Shown here in pieces: positions 1 to 7,602 of a stretch of DNA of 64,000 nt. Within the stretch, counting starts at the first letter, position 1. Each line of letters starts with the position of its first letter. The notes below the pieces were generated by a model. That model made no database searches and was not told the DNA's origin. It saw only the letters and a list, made by a program, of their open reading frames with translations. The DNA is taken from NCBI GenBank assembly GCA_965219235.1, contig OZ244721.1:620001-684000 (forward strand). The letters are read 5' to 3'. The DNA comes from CBDHCC01 sp965219235 (GTDB lineage Bacteria > Pseudomonadota > Alphaproteobacteria > Sphingomonadales > Sphingomonadaceae). The position numbers and the translations under genes were made by a program.

Positions 1-743
1 CGCAACCCGGCCCGGCGGAACACGCCGCCGTCGCCTTGCGGGGAGACGGCGACCCCGGTCACCTGGCCGCCCGCCGCGCGCGGCGCGAAGCCGATCCCGG
101 CGCGCAGCGCTGCGGGGGTCAGGCCGGCGTTGGGGGTGCCGGACGGCGGCGGGAGCGGCGCGGGCGGCGGGATCGGGCCGGGGGTCGGCGTCATCGTGCC
201 CTCGCCACCGGCGGGCTGGGCGTTCGCGGCCTGGCTGGCGTCGGCCGCCGCCTTGGCGCGGTCCTGGTCGAGATAGAGCGCCTCGCGCTGGCCGCCCCGA
301 TCGATGAGCACATTGTCGAAGGCGACGCCGGCCAGCCTGGCGCCCCCCTCGATCTCCTGGCCGACGACGTAGCTGTTCTGGACCCCGTCCGCGCCTGCGA
401 TGATCGCCGAACCGCCGCCGGTCGCCTGGTTCACGGTCACGCCGAACAGGGTGAGGGTGAGCGGGGTCACCGCGACGGCCGCCTGAGCGGCGGCGGGATC
501 GGCGCCCCGGAAGAACGGATCGAAGCCGGCGAACAGCGCCTGGCGCTCGGCGGGGCCAGGGATCGCGAGCGGCCGCGTCCGCCAGTCGCCATACGGCCCG
601 ACCGGCGTCGCGATCGCCCAGACCAGGCGCGCGAGCTGGGTGGCGAGCAGGATCAACGCCACCAGCTCCACCCAGCCATAGCGATCACCGCGCGACAGGC
701 GGGCGAGCAGGCGGCGCGTCGGCGCGTCGCTGAACAGCTTCAA
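1..743 (-). CDS. gspC: Type II secretion system protein GspC (partial, runs off the left edge)
   Basis: GspC is the inner-membrane clamp of the type II secretion system; its periplasmic HR domain contacts the secretin GspD. The reading frame shows a short cytoplasmic N-terminus, one membrane helix (about residues 25-48, VELVALILLATQLARLVWA), an HR-like beta domain around residues 92-160, a Pro/Gly-rich linker, and the start of a PDZ-like domain (VSPQGDGGVFRRAGLR) cut by the window edge. The start is TTG at 743, chosen because a GGAGG lies 8 bases upstream and no better start exists. About 247 codons are visible. The rest of the gsp operon should continue to the left. Upstream on the same strand lie a TonB receptor and a lipoprotein, which may be functionally linked to secretion. 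Confidence 0.8.
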   Translation of the reverse strand, partial: MKLFSDAPTRRLLARLSRGDRYGWVELVALILLATQLARLVWAIATPVGPYGDWRTRPLAIPGPAERQALFAGFDPFFRGADPAAAQAAVAVTPLTLTLFGVTVNQATGGGSAIIAGADGVQNSYVVGQEIEGGARLAGVAFDNVLIDRGGQREALYLDQDRAKAAADASQAANAQPAGGEGTMTPTPGPIPPPAPLPPPSGTPNAGLTPAALRAGIGFAPRAAGGQVTGVAVSPQGDGGVFRRAGL

Positions 744-792
744 GGATCGGACCTCCGGCGGACGAGCGGAGCGCGCCCTATTGCAGATTTGC

Positions 793-825
793 GGACGGTG
801 CGCGACTCCGCGTCGCGCGCCGTCC
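793..825. other. Strong hairpin between the TonB receptor gene and gspC
   Basis: Two 14-base arms (793-806 and 812-825) pair with a single G-T mismatch around a 5-base loop. No T-run follows on the minus strand, so it does not look like a standard intrinsic terminator. It could stabilise the 3' end of the receptor mRNA or reduce readthrough into gspC. Confidence 0.5.
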
Positions 826-837
826 GGTGCCGCACCG

Positions 838-3615
838 TCAGAAGGTGACCGCCGCGCTGATGCCGAAGGTGCGGCCGACGTCGTAGCTGTTGATCTGGAG
901 CCGCGAGTCGCCCAGCGTCTGGGTCTCGGAATAGGGCGTGCCCAGGATGTTGCGCGCCTCGAACTTCAGCTCCAGCGTGCTGCGGCCGATGAACGGCACG
1001 CCCTCGCGCGCGACGAAGTCGAGCTGCACGCCGGGTTTTTCGACGAAGTCGGGCGTCAGGTTGGGGCCGCGGTTGGTCGCGCGCCGGCTGGCGTAGCTCA
1101 TGATGAGCGTCGCCTGGCTCAGCCGGTCGGTGTCCTCGATGCCGACCTGGACATTGGCGAGGTGGCGCGACTGGCCGGTCAGGCGCAGCTTGCGCGTGGT
1201 GTCGAACACCAGCGCGGCGTCGATCGGGGCAGGCGCGCTCGTGAAGCTGACCGTGGTGTCGCCCTCGCGCACCTTCACCTCCGATTCGGTGTAGGTGTAG
1301 TTGCCGATGAGGACGAGCCGGCGGCTGCCGAAGTACGAACCCCCGAGGCGTTCCAGCGGCACGTACTTCACCAGCTCCACCTCGCCGCCGTACAGGTCGG
1401 CGCGCGGTGCGTTGGCGAAGGAGGTGATGAAGGTCGATCCGACCTGCACCGCCGTGGCCTCGATGGGCTTGTCGAGGTGCTTGTAGAAGCCGGCGAGCGT
1501 GAAGCGCTGGTCGCGGCCGAAATACCACTCGTAGCGCGCCTCGGCGTTGGTCAGCTCGCTGTCCTGCAGGAACACGTTGCCGAAGAAGGTGCGGCTCGAC
1601 TCGGTGTCGCGGAAGGGCTGCGGCGCCAGCTCGCGGAACTGCGGCCGGGCGATGGTGCGCGACGCCGCGACGCGCAGCTGCATATCGCGCGCAAAGGTGT
1701 AGGTCAGCGTGCCGGCGGGCAGGAAATAGTCGTTCCTGATGGTGTTTCCCGGCAGCGATCCCGCGCCGACGAGCGCCAGCGGCGTCACCGACTGGCGGCC
1801 GTCCTCGTAGCGCACGCCGAGGTTCAGCCGGACATTCTCGATCGGCTGGATGTCGGTCTCGACATAGCCGGCATGGACGCGCAGCTTGGCATTGTAGGCC
1901 GCCGATCCGAAGCCGCCCGTCGTCTCGCGCAACAGCACGTTGAACTGATAGACGTTGAAGTCCGACAGCAGATAGTCGATCCGCTCCTGCGCCACGCCCA
2001 GCGGCAGGGCCGCGGCGGGGAAGAACTCGAAATCGCGGCGGACCGCCTGACGGTCGTTGTCGGTGTAGGCATAGCCCGCCGACACCGTCCAGTCGATCGC
2101 GGTCGGCAGCTTGTAGCCCAGATCGATGGCGCCGTAGTACACGTCGTCGTTGAGGTTGCTGAAGGCGATCGTGGCGTTCTGGCCGGGCGCGCGCAGGTCG
2201 TTGGTGTAGTCGCCGATCAGGTCGTTGAAGGCGTAGGAATAGGCGCGCTCGTAGGGCGCCCTTCGCTTGGAGTTGGCGTAGGTCCCGCGCAGGTCCACCG
2301 CCAGCCTGCCGAACTTGAACTCTCCCACACCCTGGACGTCGTAGAGCTGGCGTTCGAACCAGCTGGTGATGCCGGTCTGCAGCGTGGCGTCGGGTCGCAC
2401 CTGGCTGGGACTTATGGTCGAGGTGTCGTTGCCGACCGAGACCCGCGCCTCCTTCAGCGTGTCACGGATGAACAGGTTGTTGATCCGGATCTTGTTCTCG
2501 CCGAACTCCAGTCCGGTCGCCAGGAAGCCGTTCACCACGGCGCGGTTCTGGGTGGAGACGAAGCGGAAATCCTGGCTGGCGATCAGCGCGTCGCCGCTCT
2601 GCGCGCCCAGCTGTTGCCGGCCGAAGCGTGTGCGCCAGCTGTTCGACAGTCCGGCGGTGGCGATGACGCCGAGGTCGGCACCCCCCAGCGCGAAGGTCTT
2701 GCCCCCGGCCAGCGAGCCGGAAAAGTTGGGCGGGATGTCGCCGTTCTTCTGGATGACGGTCGTCGGGCTGTTGACCAGACCGGCGGTGATCGACTGGATC
2801 TGCTGGCGGGTGAAGTTCGCGCCCTCGATCACGCGGTTGCCGCTCGCGATCGCGCTCGCCAGCCCCTCGGGCACGGAGCGGGTGCCGTCGTCGAAGCCGG
2901 TGAAGTCGGTGTCGGACCCGTAGTAGGTGTAGCCGAGCAGGCCGGTGGTCTCGCTGTCGCCGCTGATGCCCGCGCCAGCGGTGAGAAAGGCCTCGCGCGG
3001 CGCCACGCGGGTGGTGAGATTGATGACGCCGCCGCCGAACTCGCCCGGATAGCTCGCGGAGTAGCTCTTCTGGACGACCGTGGATGCGAGGATGGAGGTC
3101 GGGAACAGGTCGAGCGGCACCACGCGGCGCAGCGGCTCCGGGCTGGGCAGCGGCGCGCCGTTCAAGAGCGCCAGCGAATAGCGCTCGCCCAGGCCGCGCA
3201 CATAAACGAAGCGGCCGCCGACCACCGACAGGCCGGTCACGCGCTGCAGCGCGCCCGCCACGTCGCCGTCACCCTGGCGCGCGATGTCCTCTGACGAGAG
3301 GACGGAGACAACCTGCGGCGTCGCGCGGATGACGCTCGGGATGTTGCCGGTGATGACGATGCCCTGGCCCTCGACCTCCGCACCGGGGCCGGAGATGTCG
3401 ACCGGCTCCTCGGTGGCGGGATCCGTGGGGGCGGGGTCCGCGCCGGGCTCCGCGGTGCGCACGGTGTCGGTTTGCGCCCGGTCGTCGGGCAGCGTCTCGG
3501 ACGACGTGGTCGAGCTGGGCGGCGGCGTCGGAGAGGACGGCCCGGTCTGGGCGAGCGCCGGCGCGCTGAGCGCGCTGGTGGCGAGCAGGACGGCGGTGGA
3601 GAACGAAATGCGCAT
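838..3615 (-). CDS. TonB-dependent outer-membrane receptor
   Basis: Energy-coupled outer-membrane importer; the substrate is unknown. The 925-residue product has a signal peptide (MRISFSTAVLLATSALSAPALAQ), a Pro/Thr/Ser-rich spacer to about residue 70, a plug domain with typical features (IVITGN, ALQRVTGLSV, YVRGLGERYSLALLNG, YPGEFGGGVINLTTR), and a long beta-barrel ending in Phe, the usual C-terminal residue of barrel proteins. The ATG at 3615 has GGAGG 7 bases upstream. The frame stays open further upstream, but that part overlaps the next gene and lacks signal-peptide character. It lies 77 bp downstream of a secreted lipoprotein and upstream of gspC on the same strand, so the three may be co-expressed. 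Confidence 0.9.
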   Translation of the reverse strand: MRISFSTAVLLATSALSAPALAQTGPSSPTPPPSSTTSSETLPDDRAQTDTVRTAEPGADPAPTDPATEEPVDISGPGAEVEGQGIVITGNIPSVIRATPQVVSVLSSEDIARQGDGDVAGALQRVTGLSVVGGRFVYVRGLGERYSLALLNGAPLPSPEPLRRVVPLDLFPTSILASTVVQKSYSASYPGEFGGGVINLTTRVAPREAFLTAGAGISGDSETTGLLGYTYYGSDTDFTGFDDGTRSVPEGLASAIASGNRVIEGANFTRQQIQSITAGLVNSPTTVIQKNGDIPPNFSGSLAGGKTFALGGADLGVIATAGLSNSWRTRFGRQQLGAQSGDALIASQDFRFVSTQNRAVVNGFLATGLEFGENKIRINNLFIRDTLKEARVSVGNDTSTISPSQVRPDATLQTGITSWFERQLYDVQGVGEFKFGRLAVDLRGTYANSKRRAPYERAYSYAFNDLIGDYTNDLRAPGQNATIAFSNLNDDVYYGAIDLGYKLPTAIDWTVSAGYAYTDNDRQAVRRDFEFFPAAALPLGVAQERIDYLLSDFNVYQFNVLLRETTGGFGSAAYNAKLRVHAGYVETDIQPIENVRLNLGVRYEDGRQSVTPLALVGAGSLPGNTIRNDYFLPAGTLTYTFARDMQLRVAASRTIARPQFRELAPQPFRDTESSRTFFGNVFLQDSELTNAEARYEWYFGRDQRFTLAGFYKHLDKPIEATAVQVGSTFITSFANAPRADLYGGEVELVKYVPLERLGGSYFGSRRLVLIGNYTYTESEVKVREGDTTVSFTSAPAPIDAALVFDTTRKLRLTGQSRHLANVQVGIEDTDRLSQATLIMSYASRRATNRGPNLTPDFVEKPGVQLDFVAREGVPFIGRSTLELKFEARNILGTPYSETQTLGDSRLQINSYDVGRTFGISAAVTF

Positions 3616-3692
3616 GGAGCCCCCTCCAGGTTCAGTGTGAAACGAGGAGCGGCCGCCTTCCCGACGCGCCGCCCCCCACAGTCTCGACCCGG

Positions 3693-5240
3693 TCAGGCGG
3701 TCGGGCGCGCCGGGATCGTCAGGCACGACGGCGACCCCATCGTGCCCAGGCCGCACGCCCAGCCGCGGAACCAGTTGTCGTTCGCATCGCGCACCGCGCC
3801 GATGTAGTTGGCCGTCATGAAATAGGGCGCGAGCGTCATCGCGTTGAACGCCGGCACCGCCGTCTCGTTGGCCCCGTTCACCACCATGTCGGTCAGCGTG
3901 TTGGTGAAGTTCGGGTTGTTGTTGGTGCCCGCCGTGAAGGCCGCCTGCACCTGGGCGGCGGTCACGTCCGCGTCGTCGGTGTAGGGTGTCTTGCACTGGA
4001 ACACGACCGAGTCGAAGCGCGGCGGCCCGTTCTCGTCCGCGTTCGAATCGGCGGCCTGCACCGTCGGCGCGTCGTCGATGTCCAGGCACGCGTCGTTCGG
4101 GTTGATGACGATGCCGTTCACCAGCCTCAGGTCGCCGCCGCCCCGGATCAGGATGGACGAGGAACGCCGGCCAAGGAAGGTGAAGTTGGCCAGTCGCGAG
4201 TCGGAGCGCGGCAGCGCGCCCAGCGGCTTGTCGCTCGAGTCGTACTCGATGATGTGATCGCCGCCGTCGGCGCGCTGCGTGACGATCCCGAACTGGGAGT
4301 TGCCGACATAGCCGGAATCCTGGTCGAAATTGTCGTCGTCGTTGCCGGTCATGACGATGTAGCGCGAGTTCAGCGTGCCGCCGAACCACTCGATGCCGTC
4401 GTCCGAGCTGTTGTGGACCGACACGTATTCGAAGGTCGTGCCCGCCCCGACGCCGGCGAGCGAGATGCCGTTCAGCTCGTTGTTGTCCGCGACCTTGAAG
4501 CCCGAGAAGCGGACCTCGAGATAGCGGATCGAGCCGGAGCTGTCGTTGGGCGACGCGCCGCCGTAGACCGACCCCGACGTGCCCTCGACCGGCGCCTGGC
4601 ACTGCACCGTGCCGCCCGCGGCACCCTGGTCGCCGCAGTCGGCGATCGGCGCGCGGCCCAGGATCACCAGCCCGCCCCATTCGCCGATCGAGTTGTCGGT
4701 GGACTGGCCGGTCACGTTGTTGCGGCTGGTCATGATGACCGGCGCATTCGCATTGCCGTCGGTGAACAGCTGCGAGCCGCGGTTGATGGCCAGGAAATCG
4801 GCGCCGTTGTCACCGAACAGCACCACGCCCGCATCAATGGTGAGCACTCCGCGCTGGCCGTCGGCCTTGGGAGCGCCCGGATCGGCACCCAGGTCCCGGC
4901 CCACCTCGACCTTGCCGGATAGCGAGTAGATCGTGCCGGGCAGGTTCTGGAGTCGGCGCGAGCCTGTCAGCACGCCGACAAGTTGGCAGTTGCGCAGCCT
5001 CTCGCCGCTGCCGGTCGTGACCGTGCCGACGTCGGTCAGGCCGTCGGGGCAGCTCGCCGCGGGACCCTGGGGCGGCGGGGGCGTGGTGGGCGGCGGCGGC
5101 GGCGGCGCGGGGGCGGGCGGGGCGGGCAGAACGACGATCTGGCCCTCGCCGGGCGAGGCGATGTTGTCCGCGCCGCAGCCGGCGAGCGCGACGAAGGACA
5201 CGCCGGCGATCGCCGAGCGGATGAGCTGCGTGTTGTTCAT
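3693..5240 (-). CDS. Secreted beta-helix-like lipoprotein (possible T2SS substrate)
   Basis: Predicted 515-residue lipoprotein: signal peptide with lipobox LAGC, then a low-complexity Pro-rich linker (about residues 40-65), then a repetitive domain rich in Asn, Asp and Gly with short beta strands (SSDDGIEWFGGTLNSRY, GNDDDNFDQDSGYVGN, LRLVNGIVINPNDACLD) that reads like a right-handed parallel beta-helix. The start MNNTQ at 5240 is preferred over an ATG 15 bases upstream because GGGGG lies about 9 bases before it. Such proteins often sit beside a TonB receptor and T2SS genes in Caulobacterales and Sphingomonadales. I recall ElpS of Caulobacter, a phosphate-starvation lipoprotein exported by T2SS, as a possible relative, but this was not verified. 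Biochemical function unknown. Confidence 0.75.
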   Translation of the reverse strand: MNNTQLIRSAIAGVSFVALAGCGADNIASPGEGQIVVLPAPPAPAPPPPPPTTPPPPQGPAASCPDGLTDVGTVTTGSGERLRNCQLVGVLTGSRRLQNLPGTIYSLSGKVEVGRDLGADPGAPKADGQRGVLTIDAGVVLFGDNGADFLAINRGSQLFTDGNANAPVIMTSRNNVTGQSTDNSIGEWGGLVILGRAPIADCGDQGAAGGTVQCQAPVEGTSGSVYGGASPNDSSGSIRYLEVRFSGFKVADNNELNGISLAGVGAGTTFEYVSVHNSSDDGIEWFGGTLNSRYIVMTGNDDDNFDQDSGYVGNSQFGIVTQRADGGDHIIEYDSSDKPLGALPRSDSRLANFTFLGRRSSSILIRGGGDLRLVNGIVINPNDACLDIDDAPTVQAADSNADENGPPRFDSVVFQCKTPYTDDADVTAAQVQAAFTAGTNNNPNFTNTLTDMVVNGANETAVPAFNAMTLAPYFMTANYIGAVRDANDNWFRGWACGLGTMGSPSCLTIPARPTA

Positions 5241-5320
5241 GTCGATAACCCCCATGGAGACCCGTGATCCGGTGAACCGCGCCTCAGGCCGCGGACGAGA
5301 GGCTCTCTAGGCCCGCAGTT

Positions 5321-5348
5321 TGACACCCCTGCGTCGTCGGCGTGACAC
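5321..5348 (-). promoter_or_regulatory. Possible PhoB box upstream of the secreted lipoprotein gene
   Basis: Reading the minus strand, GTGTCA occurs at 5348-5343 and again at 5326-5321, exactly 22 bases apart (two 11-base Pho-repeat units), and keeps the TGTCA core of the CTGTCAT consensus. The middle unit is poor. A weak -10-like CTAGAG begins 10 bases further on. This is a suggestion only. Confidence 0.3.
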
Positions 5349-5660
5349 TTCGGGGACTCCGCGTGGAGTCCGTCGCGCCTCCCGCTCCGGAACGCTGTGT
5401 CTCCGTAGGGATTCGGATCGAAATGAAGGCGAACTCTCGCCGTGCGGGACAGGCGGTGCCTCAGCCGTCCTCTACAATTTGGAGGAGAAGGACGACCGTC
5501 GAGTGCGGCTCGGTGGCGGAGGGCGTGCCGCACCGGGGGGACCGCTTCTCGAAAGGCGAAGCTCCGGAGCGTGCCGCGTCACCCTCTCCCCCTGTTACGG
5601 CAACGGCGGAGAGGACAAGCGCCGCCGCCCGCAACCCGGAAGCGGTCGCCTTGCTTTCCT
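5349..5660. other. Non-coding gap with no recognised gene
   Basis: With the repeat to its right this gives about 600 bases without a gene between the lipoprotein and the deacetylase. Open frames cross it but show no family resemblance and no supported start. Short GC-rich inverted segments occur, for example GTGCGGC (from about 5502) with GCCGCAC (to about 5534). Confidence 0.4.
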
Positions 5661-5799
5661 GTCACCCCGGCCTTCAGCCGGGGTCCAGCTCTTGCATCGA
5701 GACTCCGCCACGGATGAACCGTGGGATCGCGCCGATCGATGTTGCCGCCGCCGCCCTCATGGCGGACGAAGCGGGATTCCGGGTCAAGCCTGGGGTGAC
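5661..5799. repeat. Palindromic intergenic repeat (CCCCGG family)
   Basis: The left end has GTCACCCCGGCC and the right end has the inverse GCCTGGGGTGAC (5788-5799). The left end itself folds (CCCCGGCCTTCAGCCGGGG). The layout, two hairpin-forming ends around about 85 bases of unique sequence, matches dispersed REP/BIME-like elements of sphingomonads. No transposase is encoded. Confidence 0.65.
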
Positions 5800-5858
5800 G
5801 GAGGAGGGTGGCGTCCGCGCTCTACCCATCAGCCGCCCCGCGAACCGAGACACCGCTG

Positions 5859-6914
5859 ATGCCTCCCTCGCCTTGCGACCCGCAGCCGGTCCGGTATGGG
5901 ACCGTCGTGCGCGCTTTCTTCGACCCCCGGCAGCTCGCCCATGCGCCTGTGCGCGAACTCCACGACGGCGACTGGGCCGCGTACCAGGAGGTGCCCGCGC
6001 GGGCCGAGGCGATCCGCGCGGCCATCGGCGCGACCGAACCGCCGACCGATGTCGGCGAGGACCCGATCCGCGCGGTGCACGACCCCGGCTATCTGGCGTT
6101 CCTGAAGACCGCCGCGATGCGCTGGGCGGCGGAGGGGCGGGCGGGCGACGCGATCGGCTATGTCTGGCCGGTGGTCGGCCGACGCGCGCTGGCGCTCGAC
6201 CGGATCGACGCGCTGCTCGGACGCTACGGCATGGACGCCGCGACGCCGCTGACGCCCGACAGCTGGACCTCGAGCTACTGGAGCGCGCAGTCGGCGCTCG
6301 CGGCCACCCGCGCCGTGCTGGACGGCGAGCCGAACGCCTTCGCGCTCTGTCGGCCGCCCGGACACCACGCCGGCCGCGACTATCTGGGTGGCTACTGCCA
6401 TCTGAACGCGGTCGCGGTGGCGGCCGAGGCGGCGATCGCCGCCGGCCGGCGGCGGGTCGCGATCCTCGACATCGACTACCACCATGGCAATGGGACGCAG
6501 GACATCTTCTGGCGACGCGGCGACGTGTTCTTCGCCTCGCTCCACGCCGATCCGGCGACGGACTTCCCCTTCTACTGGGGCCATGCCGACGAGCGCGGGG
6601 AGGGGGCGGGCGAGGGCGCGACCCTGAACCGGCCGCTGCCGCGCGGCACGACGCTCGACGGCTTCCGCCGCGCGCAGGCGGACGCGCTCGACGCCATCGC
6701 CGCCTTCGGCCCCGACCTCCTGCTGGTGAGCTTCGGCGCGGACACCTGGGTCGGCGATCCGATCAGCCGTTTCGCGCTGGAGACCGCCGACTACCAGGTG
6801 CTGGCGCGCGACATCGCGGGGGCGGGCTGGCCCGTGGCGGTGGTGATGGAGGGCGGCTATGCGCTGGACGCGCTCGGCGCGAACGTCGCCAGCCTGCTGG
6901 ACGGGTTCGGCTGA
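5859..6914 (+). CDS. Histone-deacetylase-family (acetylpolyamine amidohydrolase-like) enzyme
   Basis: Zn-dependent deacetylase of the arginase/HDAC fold, probably acting on an acetylated polyamine or other small amine in the cytoplasm. Diagnostic motifs are present in order: CRPPGHHAGRDYLGGYCHLN (tandem catalytic His), LDIDYHHGNGTQ (metal-binding Asp and His), SFGADTWVGDP (second metal Asp) and the C-terminal MEGGY with the transition-state Tyr. Length from the ATG at 5859 is 351 residues. A GTG at 5907 (VRAFFDP) fits the family N-terminus better, but neither start has a convincing ribosome binding site. It stands alone, between a repeat-bearing gap and IS debris, with no visible operon partner. 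Confidence 0.88.
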   Translation: MPPSPCDPQPVRYGTVVRAFFDPRQLAHAPVRELHDGDWAAYQEVPARAEAIRAAIGATEPPTDVGEDPIRAVHDPGYLAFLKTAAMRWAAEGRAGDAIGYVWPVVGRRALALDRIDALLGRYGMDAATPLTPDSWTSSYWSAQSALAATRAVLDGEPNAFALCRPPGHHAGRDYLGGYCHLNAVAVAAEAAIAAGRRRVAILDIDYHHGNGTQDIFWRRGDVFFASLHADPATDFPFYWGHADERGEGAGEGATLNRPLPRGTTLDGFRRAQADALDAIAAFGPDLLLVSFGADTWVGDPISRFALETADYQVLARDIAGAGWPVAVVMEGGYALDALGANVASLLDGFG

Positions 6915-7140
6915 GGGTGGATGGTCGGGGATAGGGGATCCCAAACCAATTAACTCCGCCACGGCAAAAACGGCAGAAAACCGTATCCTTGGCCTGCGCG
7001 AACCGCAGCCAAACACAAGAACTGGCACAATTTCTGGCACGTCGGCAAGCACATGTGTGAGCTGATGCGTCTGAACATCGAGACGGAGAGGTGCCAATGC
7101 GGAGTGTCTTGCCTGCACCAGAGGTTATGGAGCCAAGGCG

Positions 7141-7401
7141 CGGTCCAGGTTCAGATCGTTCACCACCCGCTGGCTGAGGGCGTCTGCGATCGAGCAGTGC
7201 CTTACCGCCGCGCACCTTGAGGCCTGCACCGAGTGCGGACACTGGCGGGTTGCCTTTCAAAGTGCCGCAGCCCGGCACTGTCCCCCGTGCCAAGGTGCCG
7301 CCGCGCGAACATGGCTTGAGGCAAGAGAGGCCGACTTGCTCCCGGTCGGCTACCTCCATGAAGTCTTAACGCTGCCCCGCACGCCTTATAAAAAACTTTG
7401 A
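7141..7401 (+). pseudogene. IS91-family transposase fragment (zinc-binding N-terminal part)
   Basis: In one frame the sequence reads SAIEQCLTAAHLEACTECGH, then RHCPPCQGAAARTWLEAREA and DLLPVGYLHEVLTLPR, the zinc-ribbon and following helix of IS91-type transposases (canonical CxxC...HCPKCQG...WL..RE..LLP..Y.H.VFTLP). It ends at a TGA at 7399-7401, soon after TLPR, so the catalytic HUH domain is gone. One expected zinc Cys is replaced by Ala. The frame remains open upstream to about 7093 but is not recognisable there. The bases 6915-7140 may belong to the same dead element; I found no ends or intact ORF in them. Confidence 0.65.
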
Positions 7402-7602
7402 GGATATAAGAACTGATTTAGTATCTTTGTCTACTAATACAGGGTATTTGTTCTCACCCCTTACTTGCAATATACTATGACTGGTATGTGGCGGCAGCTT
7501 TTCCGCCTCTACCGCCGCGGACCGGACTGTCTGCTACCGGCCAAAACAACTCTATTGGCATTTTGGGAGGCTGAAGTAATCGACCAACTTCGGCGATCCG
7601 TC
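7385..7602. other. AT-rich patch and gap after the IS91 fragment
   Basis: About 100 bases (7385-7480) are strikingly AT-rich compared with the GC-rich surroundings and hold no gene. They directly follow the truncated transposase and probably belonged to the same foreign insertion. Between 7480 and the ABC permease stop at 7603 I see nothing identifiable. Confidence 0.5.

Noticed and set aside
781..3294. Long plus-strand frame opposite the TonB receptor
   Set aside because: Composition is typical of reverse-strand shadows in GC-rich DNA, with no motifs or start signals.
3616..4680. N-terminal extension of the TonB receptor frame
   Set aside because: It overlaps the lipoprotein gene in another frame, is Arg-rich and precedes a perfect signal peptide with a good ribosome binding site.
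5342..6934. 530-codon plus-strand frame covering the deacetylase region
   Set aside because: It is out of frame with the clear deacetylase motifs and is Arg-rich, a shadow frame.
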